This document shows positions 10,762 to 21,399 of a stretch of DNA of 64,000 nt, in pieces. Where the stretch lies: NCBI GenBank assembly GCA_037176885.1, contig JAWWNJ010000037.1, positions 372,001 to 436,000 on the forward strand. Direction: 5' to 3'. Under the pieces are notes generated by a model that was not told the DNA's origin, did not search any database, and saw nothing but the letters and a program-made list of their open reading frames with translations. Both the position numbers and the translations under genes were made by a program. How positions within the stretch are numbered: the first letter of the stretch is position 1; each line of letters starts with the position of its first letter. Origin of the DNA: Favolaschia claudopus (Eukaryota > Basidiomycota > Agaricomycetes > Agaricales > Mycenaceae).

Positions 10762-13737
10762 ATGGCAAAAAACGGACGAGTCGTCTCCAAACGCAAGCGC
10801 ACTTCGAAACGCGTCGCAAAAAAAGACAGGCGTAATCTCAAATTGTGGGCCGAAGGAGCGCGTGAGGAAATTCTAGCACCACATATCGCCGCGTATACCG
10901 ACGCTTTGGAGCGCGGCTGGCGCGCGGAACGAGACTATCTAGCGGAAGTCTGCAAGGAATTTCACGCCCGTATTTCTTGGCGCCTGACGGACGTGGAAGA
11001 GCCCGATTTGCCGCTGCCAGAGTTCGATCGACTTGCGATCCCAGAAGTGGAAGAGCTGGACGAAGAAGAAAAAGCGTTGAAGCGCCTGCGCGTTGAGACT
11101 TTGAATGCGGTAGGTGTTTTGAAGATCGTGACGAGTGACGTTACTCATTGAATCTATTTTTGCCTTGTCCTGTGCCTATTTATCGCCCTCTGTGTTTTCT
11201 GCTCTCTTACTGCTTAACTCTGCTCTCTCTTGCCTTGAATCTCAGAGGATCGGTCGATGGCTGAAGTATCGGGCTCGCCGCCTTCGCAAGAACACCTCTG
11301 GCAATCCGCTTAAAGACCCCTGGGCTCTCTATCTGGCTAAGCTGTCTGGGATTCTGACCGCTCGCAAAGCTCGTCAAGGCTATCAACAATACATGCACGA
11401 ATCGTACTCTACAGATATCGATCCTGTCGTCCAAGCCCGCTGGAAAGCAAAGTTCACTGACGAAGATGCGCCGCCCACAACTAAAGGCATCGACGCCAAC
11501 TTCCGCGCTACCGTCGCTCGCGAGCTGTTCAAAGAATTGCCGGAGGAGGAGCAGGAGGCGATTCGTCAGCGCGCGCGGGACGAGGCACAGAAGGAGAAAG
11601 AGGAGTATATCAAAAAGATGAAGGACGGACCATCGAAAGCTCCAGCGGACCGGCAAGTGTAATTATGTTTCTTTCATTTGAGGCAAGTACGATGTTTTAA
11701 CAAAATTGTATCAGGTGCATCGACAATCTGGGCGTTTTCATGACGAATGTTCATCGCGGCGTTCATGAACGCACTGGTCTGGTCGGCTTTAGCGTCTTCG
11801 GTGGACCGATGCCTGCATCTGGTGGCGAATTGAGAACATTGACGTGCGTAAGAGATTTTTCATTGAAGACAAGATATGCTTACGCCTCCTTTCAGCATTT
11901 CGCATGGTATGAATCGTGAAGTCCCCCCGTGTCACTTTCCACAGTGGTCCAAGGCGCGATTCGGGCGCGAAGTCTTGGACTTCATGAAAGAGTGGCTGAA
12001 AACTGCGTATAGTAAGTTCCCTGTTTTCAAGTCGATCTTACCTCGTCTTCTGACACTTACTCCAGCTGCGGAGGATTGTCGAGAGGCAGCGTTGCCCTCA
12101 AACGATGCCGAGGGCGACGCAGACCCGTTGGCTGGAGCTAAATACAAGATTGACGACAACGAAGACCTTGGTTGGGGCAGCGACGACGACAGCGATGCAT
12201 CTTCGACGTCGGCCAGCGACTCCGAAGATGACGACAGCGAGGTGGACAGTGAGGTCGAGCGCGATGTACGCGGGAAGAGAAAAGCTGAGACGAAGAGACG
12301 TCAGGGGAAAACGGGGGGGAAGAAGAAAGAGACTCGGGAGGACTCTGACGAAGACGAGTCGTCTAAGACGAAGAGTAAGAGAGCGGAGAAAGAGAAATCG
12401 CGGAAGAAGGAGGAGAGAGAGAAGGGGGACGAGAAGGAGAAGGAGAAGTCGCGGAAGAGGAAGGAGAAGGAGAAGGAGGGGGAGGGGGAGAAGGACAAGG
12501 CGGAGAATCGAAAAGGCAAGGAGAAGGAGGGCGAGAAGGAGAAGAAGTCGCGGAAGAGGAACGAGAAGGAGAAGGGGGGGGAGAAGGACAAAACGGAGAA
12601 TCGCAAGGGCAAGGAGAAGGAGGGGGAGAAGCAGAAGGAGAAGTCGAGCAAGAGGAAGGAGAAGGAGGGGGAGAAGGAGAAGTCGGACAAGGCGGAGAAT
12701 CGAAAGGGTAAGGAGAAGGAGGGGGAGAAGGAGAAGTCGAGGAATAGGAAGGAGAAGGAGGCGTCGCAGCATGGGAAGGATAAAGCGTCTACTTCTGGCG
12801 TAAAGCGCAAGACAACGGATACGGCGGCAACTGGTGATGATGATGCCCAGCTCGAGGCAGCTCGCAAGAAGCGCAAAGGGGACGAAGAGGAACAGCGTGG
12901 GGGGAAGAAGAGGAAGGCAGATGATGGTGGGGACGAACAACGAAAGAAAGCCCGGGGGGAACGTCGAGCAGACCAGGCGACTCCTGCAGACGACGACAAG
13001 GAACCATCGGGTTCAGGCGCTGACGGTAAGAGATTGCTTTTGATGACCGACTAGCCGTTTTTTAAAATCGAGATTTAGGCGGAAGCATACATGCACCATC
13101 AGTTGCTGGCACCCCCCCACCTTCATCACCTTCCCGCTCCAGGTCACCTCCGCTGCGTGCCCCACAACCCAACATACCTGAATGCCCCGCGGACGCTGCG
13201 CAGTGGTTCAGGGAGGTTTACAAGGAGGTGACCGCAACAAAATTGGGCGACAACTTCAACGCCCTTCTGGTGGCGATGATTGAGCTGGAGCGAGCGTACG
13301 AATGGGAAAAAACGCAGGTAGGGCTCAAAACCACGAACCGACCGTCCCCAGTCTCGTCGTGGATCAGGGCCGGACGCGGTACGCGTGGTGGTATAATGTC
13401 CGGCGGCTTTGGTCCTTCGATTGGAAACATTGTCAAGTACGAGGAAGGATGGTGGGACTGGTGGCGGGCGCTTCAGCCGGCGTGGCGCGTGAAAGACGCT
13501 GCGAATCGCTTTGAACGAGGGGAATATCCACAGCCTACCGCAGAAAATTGGCTTACGCTGCGGGCTCCGGGTCCCAATGGCTCCTTAAGCCTCGTAGCAT
13601 CGTTGTATTGGTGGGGTCAGAGGTTGGAGAAGGTTGTGGACAGCGAGGAGAAGCGCACCTGGGTTGAGGCCGTTACAGACGTCAAGTGGATGCTTCGCGG
13701 ATTGTGTGCCGCGCAGGGTAAAGTCAGCCCAGCTTAG
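10762..13737 (+). CDS. Lys/Glu-rich 872-residue hypothetical protein, Agaricomycete transposon-associated family (KDZ-1 copy 1)
   Basis: Six exons: 10762-11109, 11246-11652, 11715-11843, 11896-12011, 12066-13025 and 13079-13737. They sum to 873 codons. The second intron uses a GC donor (CG|GCAAGT), which is needed to keep frame. The start is at ATG 10762 (MAKNGRVVSKRKR). Visible parts are a basic N-terminus, LKLWAEGAREEIL, RIGRWLKYRARR, YQQYMHESY, a conserved VGFSVFGGPMPASGG segment, an acidic Asp/Ser/Glu stretch, about 200 residues of Lys/Glu/Arg/Gly repeats (roughly 12380-12770), and a C-terminal part with GIMSGGFGPSIGN, WWDWWRALQPAWR and a final Trp-rich region. I recognise the N- and C-terminal patterns as a very common uncharacterised mushroom family. 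A truncated relative lies at 41029-41231. Coiled-coil or charged-domain nuclear roles are speculation. Confidence 0.72.
12300..12780 (+). repeat. Purine-only low-complexity tract encoding Lys/Glu repeats
   Basis: Degenerate tandem units of GGAGAAGGAG type make the plus strand almost entirely purine here. The units encode repeats such as KEGEKEKSRKRKEKEK. The bias creates long spurious frames rich in Leu and Arg in the other reading frames. The same tract is at 61738-62218. Confidence 0.85.
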
Positions 13738-14484
13738 CGCTTCCGAGCTTGCTCGCAAAGTTGCCGGACTTGGTGTTTTTATTTAACCTTACTTCGTATC
13801 TCTATTTATGTCCTCATTCTTTTATTCAGCCTCATTCTCAGTACAGTAACCTTGATTTACCAGCGATAGTTATTCCTCAAAACATTCATAATACAAATTT
13901 TAGTCGATTTTTCTATTTGGGTGTGACATTGAGTATACCCGTTCGACTTGTAGATTTTTTCAAAGAGATGGATTACATAATATAAGGACTTCATACATGA
14001 CGACCGGAGGCGGCTCGCCAAATATCCACTGAAGGAAAACTCGACGGCGTGTCTGTTTCACGCGTTGCATGGAGAACACTTCAGCGTGAACCTCTGGCTC
14101 ACCTTAACTGAAAATCATCTTTTCCCAGTCTCCAATGCCGGTAAGCAAACTGCAAAGAGAGACTAACTGTAAGTACTATACTATAACCCAATCTATAAGC
14201 ACCTAAAATTATAATGTCTTGGTTGGTGGGTTGTATGCCTGTTTGGCACCTGAGATATTGCGTCGTCCCTGCATCTGACCGTCGAAGGGGAACCAAAGGG
14301 AGAGCGTGGGAAGGAGATAGCGGGAGATCTCACCTGTCAAGCTGATAATCTGGACAGCCCGGTATCAGGAAGCATGGTCCGTGATGGACAGCGGAGGTGG
14401 CCGAAAAGGGTAATTGACCGGCCGGAACAGCCCACCTAAAAGAGTGCCTAGCCAGGCGAGCAAAAACCCTTTAATACGTGTCTT
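13738..14484. other. Right subterminal region of KDZ-1, no gene seen
   Basis: AT-richer sequence after the Lys/Glu-rich gene, up to the terminal repeat. Open frames here are short and unrecognised. Near the end, the segment CCTAGCCAGG (about 14447) is an inverted match to CCTGGCTA at 14530. Confidence 0.5.
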
Positions 14485-14535
14485 CAGCCATGGGGTGGCT
14501 AGGTAGGGGACAGAAGACAACAGTTCGCCCTGGCT
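14485..14535 (+). repeat. Right terminal inverted repeat of KDZ-1 (copy 1)
   Basis: A 51-bp sequence starting CAGCCATGGGGTG and ending CCTGGCT matches 40977-41027 at about 45 of 51 positions. In copy 2 the matching sequence sits just beyond the transposase stop. Relative to the element, the two therefore face outward from opposite ends. The repeat contains a small palindrome AGCCA..TGGCT. Confidence 0.75.
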
Positions 14536-14575
14536 ATGTTCATGTCCTTTAGTATATATATTACAACATGGGCTC

Positions 14576-16024
14576 GGAAAAGCTGGGGAAGTCGGGTTAG
14601 CAAGTTGAAAGGGTGTAATGTACATACAATTCGGCGTACGACGCAGAATGGTCTGGGGGCGAGGAGCCGGAGGAGGGGTGCGACGTGCTATATGCAGATG
14701 GGTCGCAAGTGTGGGAGGGTTCAGAGCTCGAAGTGCTGAGGATAGATCAACAAGAAAATACAATTATGTTCAAAGTCAAAGAGACGTACGCTGTAGAAGT
14801 GATGCTACACCGTGTGGTGGTAACACCACTGGCAGTCGGCGAACAGGGAAAAGAAGATTTTGAGACACTTGAGTGGGGGCGCCGAGAGTGTCTTCTCGAA
14901 GACGAGCTATTGGGGAGCGGATATGAGGATGTCATTCCATAAGTAGTTGCGAGGGTGGTCATAATAGTGCTTGGCGAGGGCATCGTGTTGCTGCGGGTCG
15001 GAGGGCTGGAACCAAGGGAATATGTGATGAGACTATGTAGCTACGTTAAAAGGATGAACCAACCCGCAATTGCAGACAGCCAACATTCTTCGAATCGTCG
15101 CGCAGCGATTTGAGCAAGGGAGAGAACTTGAAGTCAATGGAGGAGAAATGACAGTCAAGAGGATAGTGAAAACGAAAATTGGGAGACAGTCCGGCTGTCC
15201 GGCCTGGAGCTTGGATGATGGAGCCCAAGTCTTCAAGTGCTGTAGTAGCAGGTTTTATAATCAGACGATGAAAACACTGCCAATGTCAAAGTTAACGAGA
15301 ATTATATTCGATGTGGGTGGTGGATGCGCCACTAGTGGACAGGCGGAAAACAAGAACAAGGAGAAGAATGAGACTGATACTTGACAACGAGGCGCCGCTG
15401 CGCGTTCCGTCGTCGTCCTCGAAGGCGAAGGCGAAGCATTCAATGGGAGCAGTTCGAAGCTGGGAGCCTTAGAGAGTCATACCAAGCCTCCGTGCGCTGA
15501 GAGCTCTGAATTTGAAAATATATTTGAGGCGTCTTTTCGCATACCATGAGTATAGTTTGTCACGGTGCATAGCTTGCTGGCAAGATGCCGGGCGCTCCTT
15601 CCTCTAAACATTCGCCAAAACAATATGGAGAGCTGACTTTTTTTCGTCGTCCCACCGTCGTCCTTGAATCGTCCACTCACCGCCGCAGTTGTATACGCCG
15701 CTGTCAGGTCTTGGTTTTGTCTCCTCGTTTCGTTTGATGTTGGTTGCGAGAGAGACAGCAATGGGAATAGCTCATAAGCAAGCAAGTACCATGGCGAATA
15801 CGGTTTCCGCGGATAACTTATTGAGAGAATGTCGCTGCAAAGCAAAAATTCATCGGTATCAAATGCATGAAAGACATGTACAACATCACCGCAACTCAAA
15901 ATACTTTGCTTTCCGATTATTCCCTCCATCATATACCCCGGCGGCGGCTCATCTCACAGCATCTCACTGATCTTGCGTATCCATTGCTCGAGAGCTGCAT
16001 TTTGTGCTCGCGCCTCCGAGTCGG
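14576..16024. other. Region with no supportable gene
   Basis: Several open frames of 60-150 codons occur on both strands (for example 14685-14942 + and 15477-15932 -). I could not extend them through splice sites or recognise motifs. Confidence 0.45.
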
Positions 16025-16677
16025 CTAATCCACTTTCGGTTCCATTTGTATGATGGTGGACTTATTTGACAGTCCTGCGGGAAACGGTGGCTGCGAAGGG
16101 CTTCGAACCGCTGGGGGTGGAGACACAGGTGTGGTAGCAGTGCCTACAGCTACGACTGGACCTTGCGGAGCTGATTCGTTAGCTACTCCTGAAGCGCTGA
16201 TACTGGCGGCGAGATATGGGTCGTGTTGGCGCCCAAGTGGCATCGAGTAAGGTTCGATTCTTGCCTGTGAAATGTCGGCTACGGACGGTGAGTTGGTTAA
16301 GAGTTGGTGGTCTTAAGGTATGAAGGACGCCGCGGCGAACGAGGAACCACACCATGTAACCAAACAGCTGTCACACACATCCTGCTCACATACCATCGCA
16401 TGAATCAATGCCACTATCGTTCTGCTCAGCCTGAGGCTCGGAGTCAGTATCTTGAACGCGTAACTGCCTCTTTATACCGAGAGCATGCTGACTGTTTTCC
16501 CTGTTTGTTGCCCGGATTCAAGGATACTTGACCAACCTGCATGACTGCTTTCGAGACGCTTAGCCTGAAGGTTAAGTAACCGTGACTTTCGAAAAGACGG
16601 GACCTACCGCGGAGACGAACGACTGGGAGCTTGTTTGTGCGTCTTAGAGCTGCCTTCTCCCGCGCCTCACCTTTCAC
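16025..16677 (-). CDS. Possible hypothetical protein, start unresolved
   Basis: Three open segments join through canonical introns: EAREKAALRRTNKLPVV into DTDSEPQAEQNDSGIDSC, then ADISQARIEPYSMPLGRQ, and on to a stop at 16025. The product would be about 125 residues, Pro/Ser/Ala-rich. No ATG is found in frame at the upstream end (the frame opens at a GTG), so the first exon is missing or the gene is decayed. It lies head to head with the gene at 16982. I do not recognise the family. Confidence 0.35.
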
Positions 16678-16981
16678 TCTTTATAAAATAACGTATGTCT
16701 GAAGCCTTTTCAAACTCCGCTCGGTTTCAGCCGTCCCGTCCACGATTCCCACCAATGTGACTCGCTCTCGCTACCTCATCGTCCGTCTCGCCCACTATGA
16801 CTATACGCCCCGACTTTGAACCTTGACTCCGTTTGCGCTTCGACTCGCGCAACGATAAACCGACACGTCTGTTCAACGTGTATCAAAATTGCCTATTTAA
16901 TGAATCTTCGTCAATTTTTCATCCTCCAAAATTCACACTTTCTGCCCGACCACCTCCCAACCACCCTCCTCTCGCAATACC

Positions 16982-18460
16982 ATGAATCCCACCTCACCTA
17001 CTCCATCCGTCTCCTGCGTTCTCGCAGGCTTCTTCCCTGTCCGTCAAGGCACTAAGACCACTGTCTCGAGAGGGGAGAAAAGTACACCCTACTTTGTCTA
17101 CGAAACCACACTGTACTGCCTGAATGGAGTACGATCTGCTGCTGCCCTTCGCGTCTATGCATCTGAATCTTACCCGGTCCCCGATGACACTGTCCTCTAT
17201 GTTGTCGCCAAGGCCGTATTTCCAGTCGGTCAAAACATCCTCCTCGAAGCCATCAGGGCTGCCCCCGTTCCTGGGGATCCATCGTCCGATGAATACCAAG
17301 TGCGTGATTCAAAGCATCTTTTATCCCAGCGCTCATCTAACCACCTCTAGCTCCAAATACCGGATATGATGGTACCAACAATCGTAGCCGTTGGCCATGT
17401 CTCCTCGATGCAACAAAAGCTCAGCGACAAATACTCCTCGAGAGCCTTTACTGTGAATACTGGTGATTATGTCAGAGACCAGCGACAAACGTGCACAATC
17501 CAGTAAGCCGTCTTATTTCGTTTCAGCACCATACTTTAATTTGTTGACAATATTTAAGAGCTGTATACGATGGCGGAAACAAGCGTTGGCTCGCAATGGC
17601 CAATGTTCCTCCCCAGGACAGCTGTGTCCAGATTGTTGGGATTTGCCGCGAGATATTTGCGGGAGTGCTTCGTGTCAATGTCGACACCATCACCCTCAAC
17701 ATGATGCCGATTAACACTTCGACTGTGGCCACTACAACCGAACCCGGTACTCCCGGCAAGAAAAGAAAGTTCAGCGCATATGCAGACGATGCTCCAATCA
17801 CACCTTCAGCGCCGCATTCATTTTCGTCGCCGTCACATCCGAACTCTGGACCTCCCATCGCATCATCTTCCAAGATTCAGCTTCCGCACACTCCTGTCAC
17901 TCCATCACCTATGCGGCGCCAGCCGACATCTTCTCAACATGAGCCTCCGTCACCGGACCCATTCATTTCTTCCGCTCCAGTCCCACACTATGATGCCCAA
18001 TATCAACAATATCTGCTCTTCCTCAAAATGCAAAAAGAGCACGAACAGCAACATGTAGGATCCCAGTCCTCTATCACACCATCAGCTCCACACACTCTAC
18101 TCCCTGCTCCGCCATTGACCACACCTATCGCATCGGCATCAGGTAGTGCAACGACCCCGTATGTTTTTGCTCTTTGTTATGACATCGTTATTCACTGAAT
18201 CATCTTGAAGGATTTCAGTTGATCCACCAACGACTCCACCCCCACCGCCGCCCTCGCAACCTCGCATACCTTCAATCAGACTGTATGTATTTTAAACCAT
18301 CCGATAACGTCCAATGATGAATTTTAGTGCCCGTCCTGCAAGTCATCGTCCGGCAAGCAGCCGTCCGCCCCCAGCGGAGCGTAGGAGCACTTCCCTCAGT
18401 CCCCTCCCAGAGGAGCGTGAAGAGCAGTTGAAACTCAAGAAAGGCAAAGCAAAATCTTAG
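16982..18460 (+). CDS. Hypothetical protein with NLS-like motif, possible OB-fold type N-terminus
   Basis: Spliced from ATG 16982 (MNPTSPTPSVS). Exon 1 ends at 17299 and exon 2 starts at 17351. A third exon starts about 17560 (AVYDGGNKRWLA), and two short introns lie near the 3' end before the stop at 18458-18460. The product is about 400 residues. The N-terminal 200 residues look globular (VLYVVAKAVFP, IPDMMVPTIVAVGHVS, VQIVGICREIFAGVLRVNVDTI). A PGKKRKF motif and a long Pro/Ser/Thr-rich tail follow. Similar proteins are common in Agaricomycetes. The beta-rich spacing resembles an OB-fold, but that is only an impression. Nuclear location is inferred from the basic motif. Confidence 0.6.
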
Positions 18461-19335
18461 AAATCATGATCATGTATCTACTTGACTTTTGTGCTTCGGG
18501 TTCGAAGCTATACTACAATTTGTACCTCCCTTGAATTCTGAGCTTCGGGTTCGAAGCCATATACATAAATCTTGCTCTCTTGACCACTGCCCGATTAAAT
18601 GATAATTTTTTCGACATATTTGGTAACACCTGTCAAAGGCGATAAAGAGGATGCCAGCAAACACAGCCTCTCGACGGCCTCTTCATCGCCGTTGACAGAT
18701 GGTTGGGGGCTGGGTGCCTTGCGATCATCCGAAGTGGGCGATCAAAACCTCTTAAATTCCTGATCTGTAGGCAGAAAGTAGAAATCATAAAATTTGCTCA
18801 GAGTTCTCAACGTAAGGTATCAGTATTGCAAAGCCCATGCGAAGGAATAGCACCCCCCATCTCTGAGTAAATCGTCCAAAATATTCGTGCAAGTCACAAT
18901 GTCACAACTGTGACACGAGCGCCGGTCAAGCTTCAACTGTTAATGTGAATGCACTATGGGGGGGACTTCGAGATTTTAGTGCACAAAGACTGGAGATATA
19001 AGCCACATATTCATGGATTATACAGTACTCAGAACATTCGGCGAGGCAGTATATAGATTATCATTAGTCTAGGTGAGCGGCGCGCACAGAGGGCAACCGT
19101 GAGAACAGCACACACAGCCACATCCAAACTCATTCCGTCCTCCTCTTCACTTACCTGCATGCGCTCCCGATTTTCCGGCTCCTTTTACTTCATAGGATTG
19201 TGTACAACTCCAGTCATTGCTCACATCTATGACTATGACTATGATAGGCCATACTCTTCACTTAAAAAGTTCTTTGGCTTCTCAGTCCAACAAGTCGACA
19301 ACCGACAAACGACAACCCGAAAAGCAACTAAGAAG
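18461..19335. other. Intergenic region with two copies of a 16-nt hairpin
   Basis: No gene seen. The self-complementary sequence GCTTCGGGTTCGAAGC (6-bp stem, 4-base loop) occurs at 18493-18508 and 18542-18557. A further small inverted repeat, TGTCACAACTGTGACA, lies near 18900. Confidence 0.6.
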
Positions 19336-20157
19336 ATGTCTGGCACCGCACCCGGGTTTATTCTCCGAACCCTACTGTTCCGCAACCATCCTGAATATCG
19401 CAAGTCCTTTGCTCTTTCTAAATTTCACTCAGGCACCTACATTTTTTTTAAGTTATGCAAATCCTCGACCTTTCAGGGTCGACGGTGATCTCGACCATGA
19501 TTGACGCCGACGAAATTTTGGCTATTTTGAATGCTGTATGGGATACAGGCATGTTTCATGCGCAGACACTACTGCCTTCCATAGTGGTGAGTTCGTTCTC
19601 TACTGTTCTTTGCCGCCTTTTCTGTCTTCATATCCTTGCAGGCTGGAGCTCTTAGCGACCAGTATGTTCTCGATACAAACCTTCCGACAGTTCGGCGCAT
19701 CAAACAAGCACGCGCACTTCTTCTTTTCTTCACCGTCCCTGCGTTAATACCATACCATATTGATGACAAGGGCTATGCCGTTGCATTCTTCATCCAAGGA
19801 AGTGGACCTTTTCAAGCAGCTGAATTCTCTTATGTCCTGATCCGCTTCTTCGACAAATATATTCGATTCTCGAATTATACACGTTTTAATGCCCTCAAAA
19901 TTTCCTTCGTTATGGATCGTGATGGCACCTACGCAATCTTGGTTTTAGATCATCGCTTTCGTGCAACGTACAGGCGGATGCAAACGCGATCCTGGACTCA
20001 CCCAACGAAGTACTCTTCTCCTGAGCTTGGTGTTCCGCTTTCTACATGGCCGAGCAATTGCGATGAGCTGAAGAGTTTGAATGTTGTTCTCAAGCTCAAT
20101 GAATATGCGGAGTATTGCTTTTTCTGTGTTACTTCAACGCTCACACAATTCTCATGA
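19336..20157 (+). CDS. Possible hypothetical protein, family unknown
   Basis: An exon opening MSGTAPGFILRTLLFRNHPEY may connect to MIDADEILAILNAVWDTGMF. That exon then splices at about 19587 to AGALSDQYVLDTNLPTVRR and stays open to 20157. The long last exon (ISFVMDRDGTYAILVLDHRF) has protein-like composition. I do not recognise it, and the first junction is uncertain. Confidence 0.4.
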
Positions 20158-20394
20158 TTCTGATAGGATTCTTGCGCGCGCCTAAATGTCGCGGTCCCAT
20201 TTGAAAACGGGGCCGCCCTATCTCTGTCATGCTTCAAACAAACTCGCCCACTCCGCAAATTCCACGTAGAGACACCTCAGCACGAACGTTAACACAACTG
20301 AAGCCGTTTGTGCCACTTCAATATAAATATCCTAACGATCTTCTTCTTCTCTCAAAATCCATCTCTCTTCGAGCCTGTTCTGCCTGCCCCTCTC

Positions 20395-20681
20395 ATGCCT
20401 CCTCTCAAGCGTTCGTTTCTCCTTCTCCCCGGTATCATTGGCCGCTCTAAAACTGCTTCTTCTTTCGCAGTTCTGAAGATCCTGCTTTCTATCGCACTCT
20501 TGGGGGGATTCCTCCTGTCCTTCCGCAGAGTCTCCTTTGATTCTGTGCCTAAAATTGAATCGGGAAGGTAATAGAGCATTTCTCTGACGTTGAACCGCTA
20601 GCTGACTGTTGATTTAGTCAACTTAAAGCTCGGCAACGCCAGCTTGAAGTGCAGATACGGAGATTCGACGACGAACTTTGA
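20395..20681 (+). CDS. Small membrane protein with one predicted transmembrane helix
   Basis: Two exons (20395-20567 and 20618-20681) join in frame across a canonical intron to give a product of about 78 residues. A basic N-terminus (MPPLKRSFLLLPG) is followed by a hydrophobic segment (VLKILLSIALLGGFLLSF), then a short basic helical tail (LKARQRQLEVQIRRFDDEL). This looks like a single-pass, N-terminally anchored protein with a short coiled coil. The assignment rests on composition and splicing only. Confidence 0.5.
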
Positions 20682-21399
20682 ACTTTGGTGCGTGAGCCCT
20701 ACGTTCAGTTGTCTGATATGCCTCAGCTCATGCATCCTTATGTACCAGATAACTCAATTTCCTGCATTGCGGTTGTTGTCCATACCAGAGTTCGGGAGCA
20801 CCGCTGTATTTCTGTGTTTCGGTTGTTGATTCATCAAAAAGAACAAAAAAATGTAGCATTTCTCTTGCTCTAGAGTACTCTTCCATTACTAGCTGTTTGT
20901 ATCGTGCACTTGCACCCAGAATGAGAAATAATTCCTGACGAGTCGGAATGGTCAATATGTGATTACAGTTCCGTGACATCTGTGACCACTGCCCCGACAC
21001 TCTTTCTGAGCGACTTACTCCTCACTTGCTTCACCGTCATGCAATAAGAAACGTCTTCCACCCAAATCTTCACAATATTCCCGAATGATGCAGCTCGGCA
21101 CAAAATGTAACAGAACAAATACTTGGGCGGAATACGAACATTGACATCCCTCATCATCCGAGTCAACATTCAAGTCAAAATCTGAGTCTGAAATTACCCA
21201 TCGTTGGCTCAATGACCGAGAGTATGAGTGCAAAGGCTCCGTCTGTGACACAGAACTTCATGATGACTTTATCCGACACACAAGAAGCATAACTTGCCAT
21301 TTTCCAAGAGCTACAATTCACTAAGTTTGCGACACTATGAGCGTTCGGTGAGACATGTCTGTTATCAAAGAAAGTCGTATTCCCTAACACCTTGCAAGA
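20682..21399. other. Region upstream of the Helitron fragment, no gene seen
   Basis: Only short unrecognised frames. It may contain the decayed 5' end of the Helitron. Confidence 0.4.

Larger units (their letters stand above)
1..14575 (+). mobile_element. KDZ-1 copy 1: large cargo-carrying KDZ transposon (left end off-window)
   Basis: This block recurs elsewhere in the window: 1-4646 equals the reverse complement of 34125-38772, and 4640-14562 equals 54078-64000 (offset 49438). Copy 1 is uninterrupted across position 4640-4646, so it shows the element without the 4-kb insertion C. The right terminal sequence is at 14485-14535. The matching left terminus is seen only in copy 2 (40977-41027), which implies about 2.3 kb of copy 1 lies upstream of the window. 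The exact right end near 14575 is an estimate from weak resemblance beyond the 51-bp repeat. The KDZ transposase assigns the family, and every other gene in the block is cargo. Confidence 0.8.

Noticed and set aside
12098..12940. Long Leu-rich and Arg-rich open frames on both strands of the purine tract
   Set aside because: They are shadows of the Lys/Glu-rich exon caused by its extreme composition.
14685..14942. 85-codon frame just outside KDZ-1 copy 1
   Set aside because: Protein-like composition but no start context, splice partner or family resemblance that I could defend.
18493..18557. Two GGTTCGAA-type sequences resembling the B box/T arm of tRNA genes
   Set aside because: They sit in short perfect hairpins only 49 bp apart, with no A box, anticodon arm or acceptor pairing around them.
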